Assembly: GCA_963662395.1 (NCBI GenBank)
Contig: OY759511.1
Span: 1,612,001 to 1,676,000, forward strand
Source: JAPOXR01 sp963662395
GTDB taxonomy: Bacteria; Pseudomonadota; Alphaproteobacteria; Rhodobacterales; Rhodobacteraceae
Direction: 5' to 3'
Length of the DNA stretch: 64,000 nt
Part shown: positions 9,227 to 18,309 of the stretch, piece by piece
Position numbering within the stretch: position 1 is the first letter of the stretch
Layout: every line of letters starts with the position of its first letter
Notes under the pieces: model-generated
The model's database searches: none
What the model saw: only the letters and a program-made list of their open reading frames with translations
What the model was told of the DNA's origin: nothing
Program-made: the position numbers and the translations under genes

Positions 9227-11073
9227 CACACGCACTGCTCCACAAAGTCCAGAATGGCTGGATTGTCGGGAGATGCCCCCTTGACGAAGGTCCGGTCGAG
9301 GAGGACGTTGCAATACGCACAACTCGTCTCGGGAACCAGGGCACAGGCGTGGCAGGCCGCGCGGTTCAGCAGATCCGGCCCATGTCCTTCCTGCTCCGAG
9401 CAAACCGGGTCAAGTGAACACCACGCCGCGGATTCGAATGCACTGGTCAACAGGCGCAGGAAACGGTGCGGCTTGGCAAGTTCCATCAGGCCGCCGAGGG
9501 AGCCTTCTTCGTCCGGTACCGCCACGTATATTAGAATTCCCGCCATGGCATCCTCTCCCGTGGCGGAGTAAATCCTTTCCTTGAGCGACGCCGCGGGGTA
9601 GCCAGCACCGGCGTCAAACCCGCGAATCATGAGATGCGAAAGTGTGTGAAGGAGGAGGAAGCGCGGGGAGATGTCGAATTGGTGCTCGGGCAGGACTGTA
9701 TCAACGCGCCCCGAATACCGCTTGTCGACAGCGTCCGCTCGTTCTCGGACGGTCTTGCCAGCCTCCCAGCGCCGTAGCATCGCTTCGTCAAGCGTGAAGA
9801 ATATGCCTTCTCCGTAGAGCTCGAGTGCGGGTAGCCAAGCGCCCTCCCCCGTGATGTCGGGCGGAGTGAGGTTTTCACCACCAGCGCGGCGAAACCCTTC
9901 GAATACCATGACTTCCTTGAGTCGGTTGACAGCGATCAGGCTCGAGACGGCACCCGTTGCTTGCCGTGCTACTCCTGGCTCCAGGCTGGCTGTGAGCCTC
10001 TTCCATTCGGTGGTATGGTGTTCGGTGACGAAATCCTCGTCCTCCCTGAGATCGGGAATCTCTTCGGTCAGTGCCCGATACTCGTCAGCAAGAAGATCTG
10101 TGTCTGTAAACTCCCGATCATAACGGGGATAGCCGGCGTCGATTTCGGTGATGGCATGGTTGATCTCCGCGGGAGTGCACCGAAACTCATTGGCAAGAAT
10201 TTTGACGGCCGCCTTCCGTGCCAACGGGCTCTTCGCCCTCCGGATATCCCGGAGCGATTTCGTGTTAGCAAGGAGGCGATCCGTGAAAGTTCCTCTACTG
10301 ATCCTTGATTCTGGCGGGATGACCAGTGCGGTGCGGGTAGAGGGTGAGTGCACACGCACATCGTTGACCTCTACCAGCAAGGCCGGAGAGTCCGAGGGAG
10401 GCGGTTGGGGAGGCGGTTCGCGGATCCAGGGCTGTTGCCAAGCATTGGGTAGAAATGGAAACCGGGGTGGAATGTCGGCAAACGAACCACAGCGGCCACA
10501 GTGAACTCGGCGCCCAGCATCCGTTTCTTGCAATCTGAGATAGGCTTTCGACCAGTCGAATTTGCATTGGCGTTGATTTGGAATGCGAGCATCTGCATGA
10601 GCCAGGAAGTGCCAGGGCACGTCGGCAAGATAGCCGTCCTCGTGTACAACAACCCATGGAGTTTGCTCCAGCCGGCCGCCGCAGGTGCAGTCTCCGGCGT
10701 CCTCGACTTTCGCACCACCGGAAGTCGGATTGTTGCCTTGCTGTCTCCGCGATTTTCGCCAGGGGGCCGAGAACAAAAGACCGCAATCGATGCAGCGCAT
10801 CCAGGCAGGGAACCTCAGGGCCGGAATCCATCCCAATTCGGCCCCATCTCGTTCCACGGAGCGTGGCGGTGTACAGAGTGCGTGATCGATACCCAGTGCT
10901 GACTTGACCCTCTCGACATATCGGATTTCACGGTCCAGCGGATCGCTGTTTGGGCGGTCCCAAGTGCGGATATCCTGCACGACCATCAAGCTATAAGGGC
11001 CCCGCACGATCGCCCCCACCGAGCAGTCTCGGAGAAGGTGGGATAAGCGAACAGGAAGATCTTCTTCAGTCAT
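9226..11073 (-). CDS. drmB: DrmB-like DUF1998 protein
   Basis: 615 residues, close to DISARM DrmB. Zinc-ribbon-like Cys pairs are seen at CIDCGLLF (about 113), CTCGGRL (about 150) and CGRCGSF (about 198). The C-terminal DUF1998 block shows HTLSHLMIRG, then GILIYVAVPDEEGSLGGL, and ends in a four-Cys cluster (CHACALVPETSCAYCN). In DISARM, DrmB partners the DrmA helicase and is needed for defence. Here it follows the DrmA-like gene by 43 bases and is coupled to the next helicase by a one-base overlap. Family membership is clear; function in this variant is inferred. Confidence 0.85.
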   Translation of the reverse strand: MTEEDLPVRLSHLLRDCSVGAIVRGPYSLMVVQDIRTWDRPNSDPLDREIRYVERVKSALGIDHALCTPPRSVERDGAELGWIPALRFPAWMRCIDCGLLFSAPWRKSRRQQGNNPTSGGAKVEDAGDCTCGGRLEQTPWVVVHEDGYLADVPWHFLAHADARIPNQRQCKFDWSKAYLRLQETDAGRRVHCGRCGSFADIPPRFPFLPNAWQQPWIREPPPQPPPSDSPALLVEVNDVRVHSPSTRTALVIPPESRISRGTFTDRLLANTKSLRDIRRAKSPLARKAAVKILANEFRCTPAEINHAITEIDAGYPRYDREFTDTDLLADEYRALTEEIPDLREDEDFVTEHHTTEWKRLTASLEPGVARQATGAVSSLIAVNRLKEVMVFEGFRRAGGENLTPPDITGEGAWLPALELYGEGIFFTLDEAMLRRWEAGKTVRERADAVDKRYSGRVDTVLPEHQFDISPRFLLLHTLSHLMIRGFDAGAGYPAASLKERIYSATGEDAMAGILIYVAVPDEEGSLGGLMELAKPHRFLRLLTSAFESAAWCSLDPVCSEQEGHGPDLLNRAACHACALVPETSCAYCNVLLDRTFVKGASPDNPAILDFVEQCV

Positions 11074-11116
11074 GGCATATCAACGTTACCGTGCTTGCGT
11101 TGGGCGCTCAACATTC

Positions 11117-14100
11117 TCACCGCGGTAGTCCCGTTGGCCAATCCCGGACCCTCAAGGTCCCGACACCCTCAACATTGCGCATCGAATGCAGGGTCGCCCA
11201 CACGCCGGGGCGCACTTCCCCGTGAGTGTAGAGAAGTCGGTTGGAGTTTCGTTCATTGCTGGGTGTCTGGTAGCTGAGTTGCCTGCGGTCGTTCTCGCAA
11301 CGGCGGGCCTCATCATGCCACTGGTCGACGAGGCGATCCAGGTGCGAAGCGGTTTCTTGGGCCTGTTCGTTCCCCGCAGCTCGTTTGCAGCGCTGCTTGA
11401 ATTCAGCGATCACCGCCTTGATCTGAGGCGTGGCCTTGTTGAAGCCCCCAGCCGATTTGTTGCGTCGAAGATTATCGCAAGTATGCCGGATCGCGATGAT
11501 CAAGGCGGCATGAAGCGCACGGGATCGCACTTGAAAGGTAAATGGGGTGACGCTGCTCGGTTCCACGAATCGGTAGAATGAATCGTGGTAGGGTCGAAAA
11601 CTCTCGTAATGCGACAGGCTCCGAGCTTGGTTCCGATAGTAGTTGATCAGGACCAGACCGGGAACGTCGGCCCGGCCGACCCGACTGGTGGCCTGAATGT
11701 ATTCTGCAGTTGTGAGAGGCTGACCGTTGACGATCATGACGGCGAGGCGCGCAATATCCAGACCGACGGAAACCATGTTGGTTGCCAGAACTGCGTCAAG
11801 GCACACATCCGTCCCTTGCGGATTCGTCAACCGTTCGAAGGTCTCGGCATTTTCCTCGGCGGTTGCGCGGCTGGTCAGCTGGGCGATGCGGGGGTTCCGA
11901 AATCGCCCGTGGAGGCTGTCCGAATACTCGGACGTCTCGTCGGTCTCGGGCTCACGAGCGTATCGAAATTCTTGTGCAAGCCCTCGGCAGCGGTCGCGGA
12001 TGTCCGTGGCGAACGCATTGTGGCTGCTTCCGACGCTCTTGAGGCTTCCGTGGTAGACAACCTGCGTCCACCAAGCATCAAGCAGAACGTCGCGATCGGC
12101 ATCTTTGTCGAATAGCGCATGCGGCCCGACCAGCAGTGCGGCGGCGAGTGGCGCCAGACAATGCTGCTGATCGAGCATGGGAGCCAAGAATCCAAGATAG
12201 ACCCGCCCCGGGCGCTCCTTGTCGGTCCGGGCGAAAAACGTATCCTCATGAGACAATCCTGGCGGAGGAAACACGGCGAGGCCGCGGCCATACAGCCGCC
12301 GCACCTGCTCGTTCGCCATGCGAATGGTTGCGGTAGACGCGACGTATTTTGGACGAACGCCACGTCCGATCAGCAGGGTTTCGAGACCGGCTTCATACAG
12401 TCCGGCGACCGAACCCAACGGTCCCGTTATGAGATGCAACTCATCCTGGATGATCAGTTCCGGCGGGCGCGAGCGGGTGCAGACACCGAAAAACGCACCT
12501 GTGCGTTCTTCCCAGGCAAGTCGGGCGAATTTGTCTATGGTGCCGACCAGAAGCGATGGCGGCCGGTCGTAGAGTGCTTCGTCCACGACATTACATGGTA
12601 ATGGAAGGGAGTCCGCTTCGAACTCGCATCCTCGATTTGAACACCTAAAGTGGAATTCGTCATCGGTGGCACGGTAGCCGTCCGCGGGATCGAATGGTGT
12701 TTCGCACCATGGGCACCGTTCGAGGAGCAGCTGATATCTTGCTCCGCGCCTGCCTTCCCTGATCTGTTGGACGATGTCCTTGGCTTCGTCGTAACGGTTG
12801 GGGCTGATATCACCGCCGACCCAGATACCAATGTCGATCGGTGTCGTTCCCAGCAGTTCCGGTTCCTTTCGACGGAGAAGCTCCAATGCACACACCATGC
12901 GCGCGGCGCGCTCAAACTGCTGCCGGGTGAGAAGGCGCAGCGTGTATCGCATCAGGGCCGTGGTTCCTCCTCCGGAATCGGGGAATTGTCGGCGACGCCA
13001 GATGATGAGGAATGCGATCAACCCCAGATAGGCTTCGGTCTTGCCACCACCTGTCGGAAACCAGATCAGGTCGAGTACATCCCGGAACTCATCGTCTTCC
13101 CGAATCGTCGACTCCATCACTGTCAGCAGGAATGCCAGCTGGAATGGTCGCCAAAGGTACGTATCGGGTTCGATTTCCTTTCCGACAATGCGGTCGGCCT
13201 GGACCATCTGGTCGAACATCGCCCGGTTAGCGAGTTGGAACGACTCGGAAACGAGTTTGTCGGCGCAAAGCATCCCTATGCAATTCCGCATCCGCCCGAG
13301 CGCGGTTCGCATTCTCGAGCAAATGCGGTGTGCGGCATTCTGTTCTTCGTGACAGCCAAGCTCATCGACAATACGTTCCTGTTCATCAATCCAGTTGGAG
13401 TATCTGTCAACGAAGTGTGCAAGCGCTTCAGGCATAGGAGCATTGGCGAGCCGCTTGAGATGGAGCACTGAGTCGTCGCCAATGTTGACGGTCATCATGG
13501 GCACCTCCGCTTGAGGCATGAATTCCGACCAGATCCTCGCGCGCCGATCCGAACCCAAATCCCAGTTTGCAGCGGCTCCGTGCCCCAGGGCGTAGATGTG
13601 CTTGGTGCGATATTGAAGCTCAAGCTCCTGCTCCTCCTCGGTGAGCAGGCTGAACTCGACCCGCGGATACTCGGCGAGTTCGCCGCTCTCGATGGCACAT
13701 TTGAGCCGTGCCTCGAACAGCGACTTACTGACCCGATCGCCGGTGCGCTTGTTCGGGGAGACATTGGGGTCCAGTTGGAGCTGGTTGTAAAGGGTTATGG
13801 TGACGATTCGCCCGCCCTGGTGCGGGCGCGACCGAACGTCGATGCCGGCACGTCCATCCCAGATGGACTGCACGGACTCATGGGGTCGTGCCAAATTTGG
13901 CCACATTACCGCCTCAACCAGTTCGTGGCGGACATATTCAAGTGTTCGAAATTTTCCGTGTTCGTCCCGATCATTATTGCTCTGGTAGTGTGCGGCCGTG
14001 GCCGCAATCGAAAGGCGCGGATCACCGCGAAGGAAGAGGGAAAACCCTACTGACGATGGCGGTACGTATCGTCGTCGACGAGTTGGTTGGGCGAGCGTCG

Positions 14101-14332
14101 GACCGTCGGCGCCGTCGGCTGCCTCTGTTTCCGCCTCTTGTTCATCCAGCAGGGCAGCTTCTTCGGGGTGAACAGCAACGGGATCGATGCCGGACAGGCC
14201 AGGGTCAACAGGATGAAGAACCCCGGTCGGATATCGGTCCAAGGGAGAAGTTCTTAGGTTTTGATCGGAGGTCGGGCCGATGAGTTGGCAGTGCAGCCAA
14301 TCGACGAGTCTTTTCCTGTGTTCGACGTACAT
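11117..14332 (-). CDS. drmA: DrmA-like SF2 helicase
   Basis: 1071 residues from the ATG at 14332; a TTG three codons upstream is the alternative, and neither has a convincing ribosome site. About 425 N-terminal residues precede the helicase core. Walker A is WFPTGGGKTEAYLG near 430, a DExH-type motif reads IIQDELHLI near 629, ASTATIR resembles motif III, and TNMVSVGLDIARL near 854 with QATSRVGR form the C-terminal RecA domain. A four-Cys segment (CPWCE and CSNRGCE) lies between the two. This matches DrmA, the ATP-dependent motor of DISARM. It is the first gene of the five-gene minus-strand operon. Confidence 0.87.
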   Translation of the reverse strand: MYVEHRKRLVDWLHCQLIGPTSDQNLRTSPLDRYPTGVLHPVDPGLSGIDPVAVHPEEAALLDEQEAETEAADGADGPTLAQPTRRRRYVPPSSVGFSLFLRGDPRLSIAATAAHYQSNNDRDEHGKFRTLEYVRHELVEAVMWPNLARPHESVQSIWDGRAGIDVRSRPHQGGRIVTITLYNQLQLDPNVSPNKRTGDRVSKSLFEARLKCAIESGELAEYPRVEFSLLTEEEQELELQYRTKHIYALGHGAAANWDLGSDRRARIWSEFMPQAEVPMMTVNIGDDSVLHLKRLANAPMPEALAHFVDRYSNWIDEQERIVDELGCHEEQNAAHRICSRMRTALGRMRNCIGMLCADKLVSESFQLANRAMFDQMVQADRIVGKEIEPDTYLWRPFQLAFLLTVMESTIREDDEFRDVLDLIWFPTGGGKTEAYLGLIAFLIIWRRRQFPDSGGGTTALMRYTLRLLTRQQFERAARMVCALELLRRKEPELLGTTPIDIGIWVGGDISPNRYDEAKDIVQQIREGRRGARYQLLLERCPWCETPFDPADGYRATDDEFHFRCSNRGCEFEADSLPLPCNVVDEALYDRPPSLLVGTIDKFARLAWEERTGAFFGVCTRSRPPELIIQDELHLITGPLGSVAGLYEAGLETLLIGRGVRPKYVASTATIRMANEQVRRLYGRGLAVFPPPGLSHEDTFFARTDKERPGRVYLGFLAPMLDQQHCLAPLAAALLVGPHALFDKDADRDVLLDAWWTQVVYHGSLKSVGSSHNAFATDIRDRCRGLAQEFRYAREPETDETSEYSDSLHGRFRNPRIAQLTSRATAEENAETFERLTNPQGTDVCLDAVLATNMVSVGLDIARLAVMIVNGQPLTTAEYIQATSRVGRADVPGLVLINYYRNQARSLSHYESFRPYHDSFYRFVEPSSVTPFTFQVRSRALHAALIIAIRHTCDNLRRNKSAGGFNKATPQIKAVIAEFKQRCKRAAGNEQAQETASHLDRLVDQWHDEARRCENDRRQLSYQTPSNERNSNRLLYTHGEVRPGVWATLHSMRNVEGVGTLRVRDWPTGLPR

Positions 14333-14639
14333 CGCGCTCAATGGAGTATGGAGAGGACAGAATTGTGGAGTCGCGCAGCATTATCCTCGAGTCACGATTC
14401 CCGCAATGCTCGTAATGAATTGTCCTCACGTTGAAGTCATCGGCAGCTCAATCCTGTGGATCACGCATGCTCTTCGAGTCTGATGCATGCACGGGGTAAC
14501 GCGAACGTTCAAGACGGTGATTTCCTGGTCTTTTCCACAAGACATGGGTGTATAGGCAGGGCCGTGCTAGTGTTTGATGCAAAACATGAGATCCCATTAT
14601 TTCGCCATGCGTGATACCGTCCTTCCTGCCGCCATCATG
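14333..14639. promoter_or_regulatory. Upstream region of the DISARM-like operon
   Basis: About 300 bases without a gene between the drmA-like start and the IS630 remnant. It is AT-richer than the host backbone and must hold the operon promoter on the minus strand unless transcription enters from the IS. No specific -35/-10 pair or operator can be assigned with confidence. Confidence 0.35.
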
Positions 14640-14665
14640 CGGCCAGTGAAATCAGAGGCAGGTCA

Positions 14666-15766
14666 ATGGGCAGGAAGCCGGCAAGGCAGGAAATCAGGCT
14701 GTCAGGCGAGGATCGCAAGCGCCTCGACGGCGTCATCGGCAATCCGCGGAGCCTGCAGAAGCATGTCTGGCGGGCCCGCATCATCGTCGAGCCCGGCTCG
14801 GGCTGCGGGCCGGCAGAGACCATGCGCAGGACCGGCATGTCGACCGGGCGGTCCGGCGCTGACGGGACCGCTACCTTGCCGAGGGCGCAGGCGGGCTCCT
14901 CCATGACGCCACCCGTCCACCGGGGAAGAAGCCGATCCCCGGGGAAAGGGTGAAGGCCCTGATGAGCGGCAATGTCGCCGCCACCGGAGCACGGCAGTCA
15001 CTGGACACTGAAGGCCCTGGCCGAGGCCATGGGTGACTTGGGTGTCTCCACGGTTCGCGACATCCTGCGCCGCCATGGCCTCAGGCCGCACCAGGTCAAG
15101 ACCTTCAGGGTCTCGCGCGATCCGCGATTCGAGCTGAAGGTCAGGGATGTGGTCGGCCTCTACGTCGACCCGCCCGACCACGCGGTGGTGCTGTCGGTGG
15201 ATGAGAAGACGCGGATCCAGGCACTCGGGCGGACGCGGAAGCCGCTGCCGATGAAGCCCGGAGCCGCCGAGACCCGAACGCATGACTACAGGCGGAACGC
15301 CGCCACCTGCCTGATGGCGGCTCTCGATGTTGCCACCGGCAGGGCCGCCGGCCAGATGGTCGAGCGACACCGCTGCGAGGAGTTCCTCGCCTTCCTCGAT
15401 CATGTCGCCGAAGGGATCGAGCCCGGAACCCAGGTGCATGTCGTTCAGGGCGATGTCTCCTCGCACAAATCGGCCGAGGTCAACGAATGGCTGAAGCACC
15501 ATCCCGACCGGATGTTCCACTTCACGCGGGCCCCGGCCTCGTGGATGAACGCCGTCGAGGGGTTCTTCTCGAAGCTCTCGAGACAGAGGCTGAAGAACGC
15601 GGTATTCGACTCGCTCGACGAGTGCATCGCGGCTATCGAGGGCTGCACCGGGCACCACGATGCCGGTGATGCCCGTCCGTTCCGCTGGAGCAGGAAACCC
15701 GAGGAGCTGGCCCTCTCGTGGAGGCGGGATCATCAGAAGCTGCAGGAAATGGCATCAAATGAATGA
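14666..15766 (+). pseudogene. IS630-family transposase, frameshifted
   Basis: The protein is spread over two frames. 14666-14880 encodes the N-terminal HTH part (SLQKHVWRARIIVEP). The continuation GLLHDATRPPGKKPIPGERV lies in another frame at about 14885-14955. From about 14990 the original frame resumes with HWTLKALAEAMGDLG and runs to 15766. The catalytic DDE set is visible as VLSVDEKTRIQAL, VVQGDVSSHK and NAVEGFFSKL. Two compensating shifts and in-frame stops at 14951 and 14960 make it non-functional. It lies directly upstream of the defence operon, and a 20-base scrap of the same gene sits at the operon's other end. Confidence 0.85.
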
Positions 15767-15778
15767 ATCAGACCACTA

Positions 15779-16649
15779 GGGCCTGTTGACAATCATGTTG
15801 CCGCAACCACGCCACTGACGAGGTGAATTGCCGCGGCGAAACTGGCGTCAGTCTTGTCGTAGCGGGTCGCCACTGCCCGGAACTCCCTGATCCTTGCGAA
15901 GAAGTTCCCGGTCCGGTGCCGCCACCGATACATCTCCCGGTCATGATGCCGGGGTTCGATCCGGTTCCGTCGCGCCGGAATCACCGCTTCTGCCCCTCTA
16001 TCCTCGATGTCCTCGATCAGCCACCCGGCATCGAATGCCTTGTCACCGATGAGGGTACCGAATGAGAGGTCCTCGAGAAGTTCCGGCACGCCGGCAAGGT
16101 CATGCGCCTGTCCGGGAAGGATCACGAAGCGCACGAGACAGCCAAGTGCGTCCACGATCGCCACGACCTTGCTGGTCAGGCCGCCTCTCGAGCGTCCGAT
16201 ACCCTGCTTCGAGGTCCCCCTTTTGCGCCGGCCGCCTTCTGGTGCGCCTGCACGATGGTGCCGTCCACGAACACGTATTCGAGGTCGAACTCATCCGGGG
16301 GCTCGTTGAATACCTGTTCGAAGATGCCCGAAAGCGCCCATCTGCGGAAGCGCTTGAAGACACTGTTCCAGTTGCCGAAATGCTCCGGAAGGTCGCGCCA
16401 GGGCGATCCGGTGCGGATCCGCCACAGCACCGCCTCGAGAAACTGCCTGCCCACTGCCGCGGTGACGCCGGGATCGGTCGCCTTGCCGGGCAGCATGGGG
16501 CGGGTCCGCGCCCACATGGCGTCGGTCAGCACCGTCCTGTCTGTATTCATCCGTCATCTGCCTCACCTGCTCGTGCCGCCATTCCGGCGTGCGTTGCAGG
16601 GAAAATGGCATCGGACCGACTGAAATGCAACCCGATTGTCAACAGGCCC
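15779..16649 (-). mobile_element. IS5-family element, copy A
   Basis: 871 bp bounded by inverted repeats GGGCCTGTTGACAATC (15779-15794 and, inverted, 16634-16649), with TA flanking both ends (15777-15778 and 16650-16651), the typical IS427-group target duplication. It is inserted between the IS630 remnant and an ISAs1-like relic. A second, inverted copy lies at 48882-49751. Confidence 0.93.
15793..16550 (-). CDS. IS5-family transposase (orfA/orfB, frameshift product)
   Basis: Two consecutive frames make the enzyme. orfA (16176-16550, 124 residues) has the N-terminal DUF4096-like part MWARTRPMLPGKATDPG and the first catalytic Asp in YVFVDGTIVQAHQKA. orfB (15793-16164) supplies GDKAFDAGWL with the second Asp and the region around YRWRHRTGNFFARIREFRAV. 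In the alternative frame the junction reads GRSRGGLTSKVVAIVDALG, so a programmed shift, as known for this IS group, can join them. Unlike copy B, its orfA is intact, so this copy may be active. Confidence 0.85.
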
Positions 16650-16651
16650 TA

Positions 16652-16770
16652 AGGAACGTCTTCGGTACCAGGTCCGGGCAGACATTGTCCGCAAGTCACC
16701 CAACATGACGACCGGATTACGGAATCAGAGGCTGAATCTGGTCATGGATGCCGATTTTTGAATGTGCCTG
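16652..16770 (+). mobile_element. Terminal scrap of an ISAs1-like element
   Basis: About 119 bp similar to 4541-4684 and ending identically (TTGAATGTGCCTG). It shares the segment GTCCGGGCAGACATTGTC with the relic at 4555. Both scraps are in the same orientation and bracket the defence operon. The IS5 copy abuts this scrap at 16651. Confidence 0.7.
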
Positions 16771-16977
16771 ATTTTGCCGACCGGGGTGGGGCACTCGTTC
16801 TTCCACCACTACACGCCACAGCTCGAATTCGGTGTCTACGAATCTCTGCTGGACCTCGCTGACAGGACAACCAGGGAACTATCGGACCTTGCTTTGCCAC
16901 GATCGCTCGACCGCATCGACATCCAGAGTTTCATATGGGTCGTAGAAAACTACCCCGCGGATCCGGAACAGGTTTGA
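16771..16977 (+). pseudogene. C-terminal remnant of an unidentified protein
   Basis: A readable frame of about 68 codons begins at the IS scrap and ends at 16977. It reads SLLDLADRTTRELSDLALPR followed by DRIDIQSFIWVV. Similar RID-QSFIWV endings occur, from memory, in restriction or ATPase-type defence proteins, but the assignment is weak. The 5' part has been removed by the adjacent IS. Confidence 0.4.
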
Positions 16978-17063
16978 CTTGGATTGGCCGGTCTGGCTCG
17001 GCAACTTCAGATTTCGAGCGATACCTGACTCGGAGCACATCAAGGGCGGAACAGTCTCGCCGC

Positions 17064-17351
17064 TCACCGTGCCGCAAGGATTTCGGCCTGCTGCAGGACG
17101 GTCTGCACGGCCGCATCCTGCAAGTCCGGCGGGTAGCGGTATTTGCGCAGGATTCCCTTGACCAGGACCCGCGTCCGGGCCCGCGCCGACTGCCGGTGCT
17201 GCCAGTCCACGGATGCTTTGCCCTTCTGGCTGTTCAAGTGCTCCTGAGCGATGACGCGGAGTTGGTCGTCTCCCAGCACCTCGACCGCATTCTCGTTCTA
17301 GGTCAGGGCGTCGTAGAAGGCGATCTCTTCCTGGGAGAGTCCTTCGGCGGA
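17064..17351 (-). pseudogene. hsdR: Tail of a type I restriction enzyme R subunit
   Basis: Read on the minus strand the segment gives GLSQEEIAFYDALT, a TAG stop at 17300-17302, then NAVEVLGDDQLRVIAQEHL and further down VLVKGILRKYRYPPDLQDAA. This is the conserved C-terminal helical region of HsdR. The motor and nuclease domains are absent, and no hsdM or hsdS is present. The fragment ends abruptly at 17351, next to the lactonase gene, so it is a dead remnant of a former defence locus. Confidence 0.8.
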
Positions 17352-18308
17352 TCACGGCCACTGGATGCCCCGCCTGTTGAGCGCAATCGAGTAGAGTGAC
17401 GTGAAGCCGGTCATGAACATGACATGCCTGGCCCTTCCGCCAAAGCAGAGATTGGATACCTTCTCGGGAACCAGCACCTTGCCGAGCAACTCTCCCTCCG
17501 GTGAAATGCAATGCACCCCGTCACCGGCCGACGACCAGATATTGCCATCGGTATCCAGTCGGAATCCGTCGGATTTTCCGACATCGATCCGATGAAACAC
17601 TCCCCGGTCCACCAGCCGGTCATCCCCGTCGAGATCGAACCTCCTGATATGGGGATCGCCATCAGGATCATAGGCACGGGCGGTATCGGACACGTAGAGC
17701 CGGGTCTCGTCGGACGAGAATGCGAGGCCGTTCGGACAGGCAAGCTCGCCGGCAACGACTCCGACCTCGCCGGTGGAGGGGTCAACCCTGTAGACATTGC
17801 ATGGCAATTCCTGCTCCGCCCGGTGCCCCTCGTAGTCGGAGACAATTCCGTAATGCGGATCCGTAAACCAGATTGAATCATCCGATTTGACGACGACATC
17901 ATTGGGCGAATTGAATCTTCTGCCCTGGAAATTGTCGGCAATGACCGTGATCGAGCCGTCATATTCGGTCCTCGTCACCCGCCTTGCGCCATGTTCACAG
18001 GACACGAGGCGACCCTGCCGGTCCCTGGTATTTCCATTGGTGAAATTCGAAGGAGACCGGAAGGTGGAAATTCCGGTCCGTTCCGACCAGCGAAGAATGC
18101 GATTGTTGGGAATGTCCGAGAACAGGAGGCAGCCGGCATCTCCGAACCAGACCGGCCCCTCGGTCCATTCGTACCGGCTCCGCGCAAGCACCTTCAGATG
18201 GGCATTGCCGATCAGGTAGGTGCTGAAGACCGGGTTGCGAATTGAATATTCCGGCTTCAGCAGCCTGGCACCATCATTGGCGCCGTTCTTGTTTCCCGTG
18301 ATTTCCAT
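17352..18308 (-). CDS. SMP-30/gluconolactonase family protein
   Basis: 318 residues from the ATG at 18308, one base after the upstream stop. It is a six-bladed beta-propeller sugar lactonase of the SMP-30/gluconolactonase/LRE family, which hydrolyses aldonolactones using a divalent metal. Family signatures include the metal-binding Glu in EGPVWFGDAGCLLFSDIPNN, the SPNDVVVKSDDSIWFTDPHYG blade, and LYVSDTARAYDPDG with SAGDGVHCISPEG near the end. It is cotranscribed with the 2-hydroxyacid dehydrogenase upstream, which suggests a sugar-acid catabolic pair. Substrate unknown. Confidence 0.88.
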   Translation of the reverse strand: MEITGNKNGANDGARLLKPEYSIRNPVFSTYLIGNAHLKVLARSRYEWTEGPVWFGDAGCLLFSDIPNNRILRWSERTGISTFRSPSNFTNGNTRDRQGRLVSCEHGARRVTRTEYDGSITVIADNFQGRRFNSPNDVVVKSDDSIWFTDPHYGIVSDYEGHRAEQELPCNVYRVDPSTGEVGVVAGELACPNGLAFSSDETRLYVSDTARAYDPDGDPHIRRFDLDGDDRLVDRGVFHRIDVGKSDGFRLDTDGNIWSSAGDGVHCISPEGELLGKVLVPEKVSNLCFGGRARHVMFMTGFTSLYSIALNRRGIQWP

Positions 18309-18309
18309 G

